Assembly (NCBI RefSeq): GCF_041431135.1
Contig: NZ_CP107799.1
Span: forward strand, 4,092,001-4,156,000
DNA from: Streptomyces sp. NBC_00554
Lineage (GTDB): Bacteria > Actinomycetota > Actinomycetes > Streptomycetales > Streptomycetaceae
Direction: 5' to 3'
DNA: 64,000 nucleotides
The translations under genes were made by a program, and so were the position numbers. The notes under the pieces are model-generated. The model saw only the letters and a program-made list of their open reading frames with translations. It did no database searches and was not told where the DNA came from. Of this stretch, positions 7,933 through 15,677 are shown in pieces. Within the stretch, counting starts at the first letter, position 1. Each line of letters opens with the position of its first letter.

Positions 7933-8349
7933 TTAGGAGGCCTGGCCGAAGATGTCGATACGGTCGCCCTCAGCGAGGGTCACGATCGCGCGCTTGGTGT
8001 CAGCACGCTTACCGAAACCGCTCTTGGTCCGCTTGCGCTTACCCTGACGGTTGATCGTGTTGACGCCGGTGACCTTGACCGAGAAGACCGCCTGGACGGC
8101 CTGCTTGATCTGGGTCTTGTTGGCGCCCGGCGCGACGACGAAGGTGTACTTGCCCTCGTCGAGCAGCGCGTAGCTCTTCTCGGAGACGACCGGCTTGAGA
8201 AGGACGTCACGGTGGTCCGTGAAGCTCTTGCTCAGCGGCGTCTCGACGGTGTTCTTGCCCTCGGTCTCGTGGCGCTTCGCCTTGGCGATGCGCGCGACCT
8301 TCTTGGCCTTGGCGGCCTTCGAGGCAATGCTCGGGTGACGCGTAGCCAT
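7933..8349 (-). CDS. rplW: 50S ribosomal protein L23
   Basis: Tunnel-exit protein that docks trigger factor and SRP. At 138 residues it is longer than the roughly 100-residue family, because of a basic N-terminal extension (SKAAKAKKVARIAKAKRH) seen in Streptomyces L23. The core follows (RDVLLKPVVSEKSYALL, GVNTINRQGKRKR). One base of overlap with rplD. Confidence 0.96.
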   Translation of the reverse strand: MATRHPSIASKAAKAKKVARIAKAKRHETEGKNTVETPLSKSFTDHRDVLLKPVVSEKSYALLDEGKYTFVVAPGANKTQIKQAVQAVFSVKVTGVNTINRQGKRKRTKSGFGKRADTKRAIVTLAEGDRIDIFGQAS

Positions 8350-9005
8350 CAGGCTTCGCTCCCTTCGGTGTCAGCGGCCTGGGGGCCAGACACGAAGGAC
8401 TCGAAAGCGGCCTGGGTGAAGACCACGTCGTCCGAGACGAGAACGTCGTACGTGTTCAGCTGGCCCGGCTCCAGGATGTGGACCTGGGGCAGGTTGCGCG
8501 CGGAAAGCAGCGCGGCCTCGTTGGAGCGCTCGATGACCAGGAGCACGTTCTTGCGCTCCGAGATCTTGCCGAGGAAGCTCTTCGCGGCCTTGGTGGAGAT
8601 GGTCTCGCCGTCGATCACGTCGGTGATGACGTGGATGCGAGCGTTGCGGGCCCGGTCGGTGAGGGCGTGGCGCAGGGCCGCGGCCTTCATCTTCTTCGGG
8701 GTCCGCTGCGAGTAGTCACGCGGCGTGGGGCCGTGGACGACGCCACCGCCGGCGAACTGCGGGGCGCGGGTCGAACCCTGACGGGCGCGGCCGGTGCCCT
8801 TCTGGCGGTAAGGCTTGCGGCCACCACCGCGGACCTCGCCACGACGCTTGACCTTGTGCGTGCCCTGACGGGCAGCGGCCAGCTGTGCGACGACGACCTG
8901 GTGGAGCAGCGGGATGCTGATCTTCTCTACATCGAAGATCTCGGCCGGGAGCTCAACAGTCCCAGCGGTGTCGCCGGAGGGCGACTGAATGTCAATGGTG
9001 GTCAT
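8349..9005 (-). CDS. rplD: 50S ribosomal protein L4
   Basis: Early-assembly protein lining the exit tunnel; in Escherichia coli it also autoregulates the S10 operon through the leader mRNA. The 218 residues include the tunnel-loop region GGGRKPYRQKGTGRARQGS and the NVLLVIERSNEAAL core. Whether it acts on the long S10 leader seen here is not shown by sequence. Confidence 0.97.
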   Translation of the reverse strand: MTTIDIQSPSGDTAGTVELPAEIFDVEKISIPLLHQVVVAQLAAARQGTHKVKRRGEVRGGGRKPYRQKGTGRARQGSTRAPQFAGGGVVHGPTPRDYSQRTPKKMKAAALRHALTDRARNARIHVITDVIDGETISTKAAKSFLGKISERKNVLLVIERSNEAALLSARNLPQVHILEPGQLNTYDVLVSDDVVFTQAAFESFVSGPQAADTEGSEA

Positions 9006-9010
9006 GTTCC

Positions 9011-9655
9011 TCAGACCCCCTTCGCCGCGGTACGGACCAGGACGAGGCCGCCGTTCGGACCGGGGATGGCTCCCTTGATGAGGAGCAGTCCCTTCTCCGC
9101 GTCAACAGCGTGAACGGTCAGGTTCTGTGTGGTGACCCGCTCGTTGCCCATACGGCCCGCCATACGCATGCCCTTGAACACACGGCCGGGGGTGGCACAG
9201 CCACCGATGGAACCGGGCGAGCGGTGCTTGCGCTGGACACCGTGTCCGGCGCCGAGGCCACGGAAGTTGTGGCGCTTCATGACACCGGCGAAGCCCTTGC
9301 CCTTGCTCTTGCCGGTCACGTCCACCTTGACGCCGGCCTCGAAGGTCTCGGCGGTGATCTCCTGGCCGAGGGTGTACTCGCTGGCGTCAGCGGTACGGAT
9401 CTCGACGAGGTGGCGGCGGGGGGTGACGTCGGCCTTGGCGAAGTGACCCTTGAGGGGCTTGTTCACCTTGCGAGGGTCGATCTCGCCGAAGGCGATCTGG
9501 ACCGACTCGTAGCCGTCGGAGTCATTCGTACGGACCTGGGTCACGACGTTCGGACCGGCCTTGACGACGGTGACGGGAACAACACGGTTGTTCTCGTCCC
9601 ACACCTGCGTCATGCCGAGCTTCTCGCCCAGGATGCCCTTGATCTGCTTAGCCAT
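9011..9655 (-). CDS. rplC: 50S ribosomal protein L3
   Basis: Primary assembly protein near the peptidyl-transferase centre; 214 residues. It begins MAKQIKGILGEKLGMTQVWD and contains KGKGFAGVMKRHNFRGLGAG and PGRVFKGMRMAGRMGNERVT. 17 bases separate it from rpsJ. Confidence 0.98.
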   Translation of the reverse strand: MAKQIKGILGEKLGMTQVWDENNRVVPVTVVKAGPNVVTQVRTNDSDGYESVQIAFGEIDPRKVNKPLKGHFAKADVTPRRHLVEIRTADASEYTLGQEITAETFEAGVKVDVTGKSKGKGFAGVMKRHNFRGLGAGHGVQRKHRSPGSIGGCATPGRVFKGMRMAGRMGNERVTTQNLTVHAVDAEKGLLLIKGAIPGPNGGLVLVRTAAKGV

Positions 9656-9672
9656 TCTCAGATCACCGATCC

Positions 9673-9981
9673 CTAGAGCTTGATCTCGATGTCGACACCG
9701 GCCGGGAGGTCGAGTCGCATCAGGGAGTCAACGGTCTTGGGAGTCGGGTCGAGAATGTCGATCAGGCGCTTGTGCGTGCGCATCTCGAAGTGCTCGCGCG
9801 AGTCCTTGTACTTGTGCGGCGACTTGATGACGCAGTACACGTTCTTCTCAGTGGGCAGCGGCACCGGGCCCGCGACCGACGCACCAGTACGCGTCACCGT
9901 CTCGACGATCTTCTTCGCCGAGGAATCGATGACCTCGTGGTCGTAGGCCTTGAGCCGGATGCGGATCTTCTGTCCCGCCAT
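9673..9981 (-). CDS. rpsJ: 30S ribosomal protein S10
   Basis: First gene of the S10 operon; also the NusE transcription antitermination partner of NusB/NusG. The 102-residue protein starts MAGQKIRIRLKAYDHEVIDS and ends RLDLPAGVDIEIKL. It follows a leader of about 380 bases containing two hairpins. Confidence 0.98.
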   Translation of the reverse strand: MAGQKIRIRLKAYDHEVIDSSAKKIVETVTRTGASVAGPVPLPTEKNVYCVIKSPHKYKDSREHFEMRTHKRLIDILDPTPKTVDSLMRLDLPAGVDIEIKL

Positions 9982-10044
9982 GGCTACTCAGTAGTCCTTT
10001 GTCTAGTGAAACGCTCTGGAACCCGGGGGTTCGCGTCCCGTCCT

Positions 10045-10069
10045 CCGACCCACGCGGTCGGGTGTGTCG
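10045..10069 (-). promoter_or_regulatory. leader element shared with rpsL (S10 copy)
   Basis: These 25 bases are identical to 21396-21420. Read on the minus strand the element starts CGACACACC and then forms a 6-bp hairpin CCGACC-GCGTG-GGTCGG. It ends 64 bases before the rpsJ ATG, inside the inferred leader. An RNA-level regulatory role is inferred. Confidence 0.7.
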
Positions 10070-10215
10070 CGCTCCTGCCGCACAGATATCCGTTACGGAT
10101 TTTCCCTGCGAGGGACGCGGCCCGCCCGAAAGCAACCGCTGGACCGGGGGCTGGAACACCCACCGGGTGCCTGGCCTGCACCCCGCTGACACTTCCCGAA
10201 AGATTCCCGTACGTC

Positions 10216-10247
10216 CGCCTCAGCGCTGCCTTACGGCAGTTGAGGCG
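10216..10247 (-). promoter_or_regulatory. imperfect hairpin in the S10 leader
   Basis: Outer arms CGCCTCA/TGAGGCG (7 bp) and inner arms CTGCC/GGCAG are separated by a small asymmetric bulge, with loop TTAC. There is no T-run downstream, so leader structure is favoured over intrinsic terminator. Confidence 0.5.
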
Positions 10248-10366
10248 ACGAGTACTGTGGGACTCGCTTCCGGTCCTCCCGACGGGAGACGCGCAGCATC
10301 GGCACTCGACCGAGCAACTCCGACAGTCTGCCATACGGGGCATGGGCCTGGCCAATCGAGCCGAGG

Positions 10367-10394
10367 ATCGTACCCCGAAGGTGACGCAGGTCAA
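10367..10394 (-). promoter_or_regulatory. probable S10 operon promoter
   Basis: Minus-strand TTGACC (10389-10394), 16-bp spacer, TACGAT (10367-10372), resembling a HrdB-type promoter. The implied leader to rpsJ is about 380 bases. It resembles the rpsL promoter (TTGACC and TACGCT). Confidence 0.5.
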
Positions 10395-10427
10395 ACACAG
10401 GCTCGGTCCATCGGGCCCTGTTCCTGA

Positions 10428-11681
10428 TCAAGCCGTGTTTCCGGCGTTGCGCAGCCGGGCGAAGGAGGTGTCGAGCCCCTTCTTCAGCAGCCGCGCCACG
10501 GGACGCTCCACGAAGCGGTGGACCAGGTAGCTCAGGACCAGGAAGCCGGCGATCACGGCGACGACCAGCAGCCGGGGGTCCATGGTGTCGTGCAGGCGGT
10601 TGATCAGCGCCGTACCGGCCGCGTAGTGCATCAGATAGAGCGGGTACGTCATGGTGCCGGCGGTGACGAGCCACTTCCAGCGGATCCGGTCGGTCATGCC
10701 GAGCGCGATACCAACCATGACCAGCAGGAACACCGTGAAGATCAGCACGGCACCGCGCCAACTGGAGACGTGCTCGACCGAGTCGATCCGGTGCCCCAGC
10801 TCCAGCTGACCCATCAGCCACGACATGGCGAGGATGCCCCACAGCAGCAGGTCCTGGCCGAAGCGGTGCATGAGGTAGAGGGCGAGCCCCGCGATGAAGT
10901 ACCAGGCACCCTCGGGGTTGGCGACGAGCACCAGCAGGGGGAACTTGGACACCGGGGCGAGCATCGCCGCGGCACCCCACACGCAGCAGAAGATCACGAC
11001 CCTGCGGTACGTCAGGCCGGCGGCGACGACGATCATGAAGAGCAGGTAGAAGCGCAGTTCCGCCCAGAGGGTCCAGTAGACGCCGTCGGCGTTGGCCACA
11101 TCCGAACCGGACTGCAGCATCGTGAAGTTGAGCAGGATCTCCCGCAGCCGCAGTCGCTCCCACACCCCGGGTACGGCCACCAGGACGGCCGTGGTGAAGG
11201 CGATGGCGAACCAGTACGCCGGGTAGAGCCGGATCACCCGCGAGACGAAGAACTGCCGCGGGGTGCGCCCCCAGCACGACATGCAGATCACGAACCCGCT
11301 GATCACGAAGAAGATCTCGACGCCGATCCAGCCGTATGTGGCGACGCGGAACACGTTGGGCATGATGTCGGACACCGGACGGTCCCAGATGATGTTGCCC
11401 GGCTGGTTGCTCCGGTTCGTGCCGGCGAAGTGGTGCACGGCCACCATCAGCGCGGCGGCTATCCGGATGCCGTCGATGGCGTACAGCCGGGTGCCCGCCC
11501 GCTGCGCGCGAGCGGTGGCGGGCTTCCCCTCCCGGACGGGCGCGGGCGGCTGCACCAACCGCTCGGCCGCGGCGACACCGGTGCGCCAGTCCGACTCGGC
11601 GAGCGGGGGAAGCGGCTGTTTCAACCCACCCGCGCCCCGCACGGGTATCGCCGATTCGCCTGCCGCGCCGCGCATGAGCAC
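10428..11681 (-). CDS. acyltransferase 3 family membrane protein (OafA-like)
   Basis: Integral membrane acyltransferase of 417 residues, of the kind that O-acylates surface polysaccharides or antibiotics. After about 60 soluble residues comes the family signature DGIRIAAALMVAVHHFAG, with the conserved His, followed by about ten hydrophobic segments (for example VISGFVICMSC, LLVMVGIALGMT, PLYLMHYAAG) and a basic tail. The start is GTG at 11681 or ATG at 11675. It lies alone upstream of the S10 leader. The substrate cannot be predicted. Confidence 0.85.
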   Translation of the reverse strand: MLMRGAAGESAIPVRGAGGLKQPLPPLAESDWRTGVAAAERLVQPPAPVREGKPATARAQRAGTRLYAIDGIRIAAALMVAVHHFAGTNRSNQPGNIIWDRPVSDIMPNVFRVATYGWIGVEIFFVISGFVICMSCWGRTPRQFFVSRVIRLYPAYWFAIAFTTAVLVAVPGVWERLRLREILLNFTMLQSGSDVANADGVYWTLWAELRFYLLFMIVVAAGLTYRRVVIFCCVWGAAAMLAPVSKFPLLVLVANPEGAWYFIAGLALYLMHRFGQDLLLWGILAMSWLMGQLELGHRIDSVEHVSSWRGAVLIFTVFLLVMVGIALGMTDRIRWKWLVTAGTMTYPLYLMHYAAGTALINRLHDTMDPRLLVVAVIAGFLVLSYLVHRFVERPVARLLKKGLDTSFARLRNAGNTA

Positions 11682-11888
11682 CCACCCGCCATCACAAGGG
11701 AATCCGGAGCCGAACAGCCACCGGAACGGCTCAGGCTACGACCGTCACAACCACCCCACAGCGACCAGACAAGAACATTACTCACGCGCGAGACCCACAG
11801 TTGCCGAAACCGCCACCGAGACGCCGCACGGCGTTCCCCGATGCTTCACCTGGCGAAGGCGGAAGCTTCAACTCCGGGAGGCGGGCGC

Positions 11889-12272
11889 CTACTCGGGCCG
11901 GAGAGTCCAGACGGGTGAGCCCTGGGGCGGCAGCGGGCGGACCCGCAGCCGCGTGAAGTCGATGGCCGCGTCCGCGTGTACGTCTCCCGTCGGAAGCCGA
12001 TCCCTTTCGTCGGGGTAGTAGTACGCGCCATGGGCCCAGAATTCCGGGCCCTCGTGACACATGAGGTCGGGGTAAGGCTCGATGTCCAGGCCCTGATACC
12101 TCTCATTGATCCTGGCCACCGCCTCGGCACGGGAAATCCCGAATCGTCCCACCATTTCGCTCGCCATCTCGCGAAAGTATCCGAGCATCCCTTCATCGAG
12201 ACGCAGCAGGAACTCCGCGGTTCTCGCGTCACGGCCCCGCTTGGGCGGCCAGGACCAATCCCCGTCACCCAT
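11889..12272 (-). CDS. small hypothetical protein, immunity-like
   Basis: 127-residue acidic soluble protein of no recognised function. I chose the ATG at 12272 because an excellent AGGAGG site lies 8 bases upstream; a longer frame reads through the next gene and is rejected. Visible features are an Arg/Glu-rich helix-like N-terminal half (FREMASEMVGRFGISRAEA) and an aromatic stretch (PEFWAHGAYYYPDERD). It is the distal member of a row of small minus-strand genes downstream of a degraded Rhs toxin, so a role as orphan immunity protein is inferred from context. Confidence 0.7.
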   Translation of the reverse strand: MGDGDWSWPPKRGRDARTAEFLLRLDEGMLGYFREMASEMVGRFGISRAEAVARINERYQGLDIEPYPDLMCHEGPEFWAHGAYYYPDERDRLPTGDVHADAAIDFTRLRVRPLPPQGSPVWTLRPE

Positions 12273-12306
12273 GCTGGATTCCTCCTGTCCCGTGCTGATG
12301 GCCGGC

Positions 12307-12825
12307 TCAGTCCCAGGGCAGGCGCTCCGGCTTGCGTTTCCACCACTCCCCGAGCTCGACCTCGGGCTTCTCCTTCGTGGGACGAACCCACGCGCGTAGA
12401 GAACGCTCCGAGTCCGGCACACTCGCGCCGCGGAAGCGCGCGTCCAGGCGCGCCAGCAACTGCCCGAGCGCGCCTTCTCGCACCTCCAACGGCATGGCGC
12501 GCATCGACTCCCCCAGCGCGTCCCGCGAATCGAGATCATTGCCGTAGGCGCTGATGGGATAGAAGTCCTCGCTCGACCACCCTGGTTCCATCCGGCGCAC
12601 CACACGTTCCCAGGAGGCGACCCGGTCCGCCACCGAGTACACGGGCTCCGAAATCGACGCCCGTAGCCCCGGCGCGACCCGCGCCCGTTCCACCTCGAGA
12701 CGTTCGGCGTCACACCGCGCGATCACCTCGAGCACCGTTCTGGTCAACTCCGCCCATGCGGCACCCGTTTCCGGCGCTGCCCAGAACAGGTCGTAGGACG
12801 CCCTCTTTCCGTCTCGCCGCGTCAC
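12307..12825 (-). CDS. hypothetical protein in immunity array
   Basis: 172 residues, highly charged, with no signal or membrane segment. The GTG at 12825 is preceded by GGAGGA at 8 bases; the frame is open further upstream but would overlap the next gene. Features include two helix-rich segments (LEVIARCDAERLEVERARVA and MPLEVREGALGQLLARLDAR) and a tryptophan-rich C-terminus (EWWKRKPERLPWD). It is 34 bases upstream of the 127-residue gene. Family not recognised. Confidence 0.65.
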   Translation of the reverse strand: MTRRDGKRASYDLFWAAPETGAAWAELTRTVLEVIARCDAERLEVERARVAPGLRASISEPVYSVADRVASWERVVRRMEPGWSSEDFYPISAYGNDLDSRDALGESMRAMPLEVREGALGQLLARLDARFRGASVPDSERSLRAWVRPTKEKPEVELGEWWKRKPERLPWD

Positions 12826-12883
12826 GCGGTGCTCCTCCGCTCCCAAATCCAGGGGACACCGGCCACATACGGAACCCACCCGC

Positions 12884-13375
12884 TCACGGGCGGCGTCCGC
12901 GCAGGGCCCGCCAGGCATCGCCCACGGCATCCTCTGACCGCGTCCACCAGTACTCCAGTTTGTCCAGCACGGTGATACGCACCATCTGCCACTTGAACCA
13001 CGGCGGCAGCTGCCGGAACGGCACAAAGGTCAGGGTGTCTCTGATGGCGTCGTCGGCGGTGCCAACGGGGCCCTCGGCGCGCAGCGCGGCGTACAGCTCT
13101 GGTGTCAACTCGCCGTTGAGCCGGGCCGCGGTGCCCGCCGCGGTGAACGCGAACCCGCGTTGAGCGATGTCCGGCAGCCGCATCGCCCGGACAATCCGAG
13201 GCGACGCCTCCTCCAGCGAACAGTTGAAGGCCAGCCCGATCACCGCCGTCCCAAGATGTCCCGCGCCGCGCTCGAACGCGGCGTCCACCTCGGCGGGGTC
13301 GTCGACACCCAGCAGACCCTCGCCACTTTCCCAGTCGTGTGGGGACGTCCGGCCCGTGGGAATCACGACTCCCAA
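12884..13375 (-). CDS. hypothetical protein in immunity array
   Basis: 163-residue soluble protein with a helical, possibly HEAT-like centre (RIVRAMRLPDIAQRGFAFTA, then LNGELTPELYAALRAEG) and an aromatic C-terminal part (PPWFKWQMVRITVLDKLEYW). The first codons overlap the end of the S1-domain gene by 13 bases, suggesting coupling. Serial-helix proteins of this size are common next to polymorphic toxins, but assignment to a named immunity family needs a profile search. Confidence 0.65.
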   Translation of the reverse strand: MGVVIPTGRTSPHDWESGEGLLGVDDPAEVDAAFERGAGHLGTAVIGLAFNCSLEEASPRIVRAMRLPDIAQRGFAFTAAGTAARLNGELTPELYAALRAEGPVGTADDAIRDTLTFVPFRQLPPWFKWQMVRITVLDKLEYWWTRSEDAVGDAWRALRGRRP

Positions 13376-13659
13376 TACGGACGGCCGACGCGGATCCGGA
13401 TCTGCCGGTCGCGGTCGACGTGCACCGCGACGACTCCCTCGACGACATCCCCGACCTCAGGCAACGGGACGGGCGGAGCATCGGGGTCGTTGATGGTGCC
13501 GTCCGGGTTGTACGACAGGAGGTCGATGAAGCCGTGAACTTCGGGAGCGTCCTCGAGTTCCAGGAAGACCCCGAAGTCGAACCGGTCCTTCACCCTTCCC
13601 CGAGCGGTGGACCCCACGGGGTACCTACGCTTGGCCTCTTCCCAGGATTCTTCTGTCAT
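13363..13659 (-). CDS. S1-domain RNA-binding-like small protein
   Basis: 98 residues that resemble a single S1/OB RNA-binding domain: YPVGSTARGRV, then RFDFGVFLELEDAPEVHGFI, and a closing strand GDVVEGVVAVHVDRDRQIRI. It overlaps the next gene by 13 bases. In a toxin locus it could be an immunity protein that mimics or shields RNA; a free-standing translation accessory role is the alternative. Confidence 0.7.
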   Translation of the reverse strand: MTEESWEEAKRRYPVGSTARGRVKDRFDFGVFLELEDAPEVHGFIDLLSYNPDGTINDPDAPPVPLPEVGDVVEGVVAVHVDRDRQIRIRVGRPYWES

Positions 13660-13746
13660 TACTTGTGCCGCACTCTCGGATTCGGAACATAGGTGCTGGG
13701 TTGGGGGCGGGGCGAGACCAAGGGGATCCGCGGTGAGGACCGTCTT

Positions 13747-14292
13747 CTACACAAACGGGTTCGTCGAGAACTCTGGGTGATCGCTCGGGAAGTCGTCAGG
13801 GAAGAATCGGATGTGGAGTTCTCCCGTGAGGATGTCCAGCACCACTCCCGTCGAACTGCGCGGCGAGCAGGCGAAAGCGAGCTGTCCGGCCTGGATGACG
13901 ATTGTCGGCCAATGCTCAGGTTCTCCAGCGGGAATCCACAACAACGAGTCGCCGTTGTCGGTGCCTCCCCACTGGATGAGGTCCTGCGGTGTCACGCCAT
14001 ATCGGGTCAAGGCCTCGCGTAGATCAGGTGCAGCCTTGGCTCGGAGAATCGACTGCGTCACACCGGTAGTGGATTCGATGTCAAGGTTCACATTGTCCGC
14101 GCCCATCGCGAAGATCCACAGAAAATCGTCGAAGCATCCCGTGCCGTATGCGCGGACCAGATCGTAGTGGCTTTCGGGAATTTGTCTTGATGTTGGGACA
14201 CCGCGCTCGCGGTGAGATGGACCGGGGTCCGCTGGAGGCGGGCAGAGCGCTGTCAGGCTCAGCAGATCGTCCGCACGGTTCACGTCGGTCAT
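13747..14292 (-). CDS. SMI1/KNR4 (SUKH) family immunity protein
   Basis: 181-residue protein with SUKH-superfamily features: IPESHYDLVRAYGTGCFDDF followed by the FLWIF strand, a central acidic stretch, and WGGTDNGDSLLWIP...WPTIVIQAG. SUKH proteins usually neutralise the toxin encoded immediately upstream. Here the gene begins 15 bases after the stop of the Rhs nuclease tip, the expected cognate position. It appears intact although its toxin gene is degraded. Confidence 0.8.
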   Translation of the reverse strand: MTDVNRADDLLSLTALCPPPADPGPSHRERGVPTSRQIPESHYDLVRAYGTGCFDDFLWIFAMGADNVNLDIESTTGVTQSILRAKAAPDLREALTRYGVTPQDLIQWGGTDNGDSLLWIPAGEPEHWPTIVIQAGQLAFACSPRSSTGVVLDILTGELHIRFFPDDFPSDHPEFSTNPFV

Positions 14293-14307
14293 CCGGTCCG
14301 CACCTTT

Positions 14308-14961
14308 CTACATGTTGGGAAGTCGCGTGCTGAATGACCAGCCGAAGTCGTCCACGGCTTCGATGAGAACATGGCTGGGGACATTGCCTCCGTGAGCATA
14401 TTCGGGAGTAACGCTCATGATGACCGTGTTTCCACTCGATCTCACATGACCGGCGATAAGGTCTTCGGCATCCGAGATCGGCCCGTTGTTCTGCGTCGTT
14501 CCCTGCGTGACGATGTTCCGCATGTCCCGTCCGTCGCCCCCGAACTGCTGCCCGATCAGGTGTCCCCGTGAATGACCGGCCGCACCGCCCTGGAAGCCCG
14601 CGGGAGCATGCCGGGCGCCTCGCCCTGGTGGACTGCCGATGAGGTTGTTGGCCGCGTCGTCCAGAGTCTGAGGAGTGACCTCCGCGTATGCGGGACCCCG
14701 CTGTCCGTTCGGGGCGATCTCGCTGTAGTACGGGCTCAGCCCAAGGGGGTCGACCCCGGTGTGTGGATTGTGCAGGTACGTAACCGGGTTCGGCGCCGGT
14801 GCCAGGCCGAGCGGGTCCGGCGTCAGGTAGCGGGCGGTCTCAGGGTCATAGTGGAGGTATCGCCAGAGCGTTCCGTCCGGTGTCGTCACCGAAGCCAGTC
14901 CTGGCGTGCTGGGCATCGCGGGTGGCCGCCCGGACCTTCGCCTCGTCCGGCTTCTCCGCAC
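14308..14961 (-). pseudogene. Rhs core end plus C-terminal nuclease toxin (orphan tip)
   Basis: The frame enters the Rhs-associated core at TPDGTLWRYLHYDPETARYL, continues through the TPDPLGLAPAPNP and VDPLGLSPY signatures, then a toxin domain of about 140 residues. The latter has AGHSRGHLIGQQFGGDG and RNIVTQGTTQNN, resembling the DNA/RNA non-specific endonuclease (Endonuclea_NS_2) pattern of RGHL plus downstream Asn. No credible start or ribosome site is present, and the fragment is out of frame with the Rhs N-terminus just upstream, so it is called a pseudogene. It could be a silent tip available for recombination. Confidence 0.8.
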
Positions 14962-15418
14962 TCTTGCTGCCGGTCGGATCGTCCTTGTACTTGTCCGCTT
15001 CCTTACCGGCCTTCGTCACCCACGAATCAGCCGAGGACAGACGGGACTTGGCCGAAGTGAGATCGCTCTGGGCAGTACGGCCATCGGCCAGCGCCCGGTC
15101 GGCAAGGGCCTGCGCACGCTCCAGCTTCGGCCAGTACGCCGCCAGCGCACCCCCCGCCATGTCATAGGACGTCCTCAGCTTCTTCAGCTGCTTCGGCACA
15201 CCCGAAAACTGATCCTGGAACGCCTTCGCCGACTTACCCGCCCACTGCAGGACCGCTTCCTCGTCCGCCATCCCCTTGATCAGACGCAGCGCGTCCCCCA
15301 CGTCATCGGCGAAGTCGAGGAGGTTCTTGGACAGCAGGCGCACCCGGTCCGGATCACCCGGCGTCGGATCCCTCTCCAGATCCAGGACATGCCAGTCACT
15401 CGGCCGATTCCCCGCCAC
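14846..15418 (-). pseudogene. N-terminal fragment of Rhs/T7SS-type polymorphic toxin
   Basis: 190 residues from a GTG start: DWHVLDLERDPTPGDPDRVR, then a WXG100-like helical domain (ALRLIKGMADEEAVLQWAGK, TSYDMAGGALAAYWPKLERA) and an Ala/Asp/Lys-rich coiled region. This is the usual N-terminus of very large secreted Rhs proteins. Homology seems to stop near 14900; the frame then runs briefly into the DNA of the Rhs C-terminus and ends. The expected thousand or so residues of YD/RHS repeats are missing. Confidence 0.75.
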
Positions 15419-15642
15419 ACCGCAACCCCCGTCACGCCCGCCCCACCAACAACCGTACGCATCAGCGAATTTACAGGAGGCGGGGGCGCCTGCCCTAGGT
15501 CAACGCTCAGAGGCGTACGAAACGCGCGGGTCGCGGCCATCTCGACGCACTCACTGCTGCTGTTGGCGCTGTCGCTGCAGCCGCTCTTGAACCAGCGGAT
15601 CTCCGGGGTGGCTACCCGCACCTCCACCTGGAGCACCCCCAC
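15280..15642 (-). pseudogene. DUF397-like remnant
   Basis: The first 40 codons of this frame read like a DUF397 protein (IRWFKSGCSDSANSSSECVE MA corresponds to the family WxKSSxS...CVEVA pattern). Downstream the family VRDS segment is not in frame: after a one-base shift FVRL appears, then a stop. DUF397 genes usually accompany helix-turn-helix regulators, none of which remains here. Probably a decayed fragment in the island. Confidence 0.3.
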
Positions 15643-15677
15643 GCGACACCCGGCCCCCGCCGTCTGATGGTGGACCC

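Larger units (their letters stand above)
9982..10427 (-). other. rpsJ upstream region / S10 leader
   Basis: 446 bases without a plausible gene. In transcription order it holds a promoter candidate (10367-10394), an imperfect hairpin (10216-10247) and a 25-bp element (10045-10069) identical to one upstream of rpsL. The 3' end of the acyltransferase transcript must also finish here. Confidence 0.6.

Noticed and set aside
6412..8715. 767-codon plus-strand open frame across rplV to rplD
   Set aside because: Covers several well-established minus-strand ribosomal genes and their gaps; a composition artefact.
11682..11888. Possible small gene between the acyltransferase and the first immunity-like gene
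   Set aside because: Open frames here overlap known genes or have shadow composition; no ribosome site was seen.
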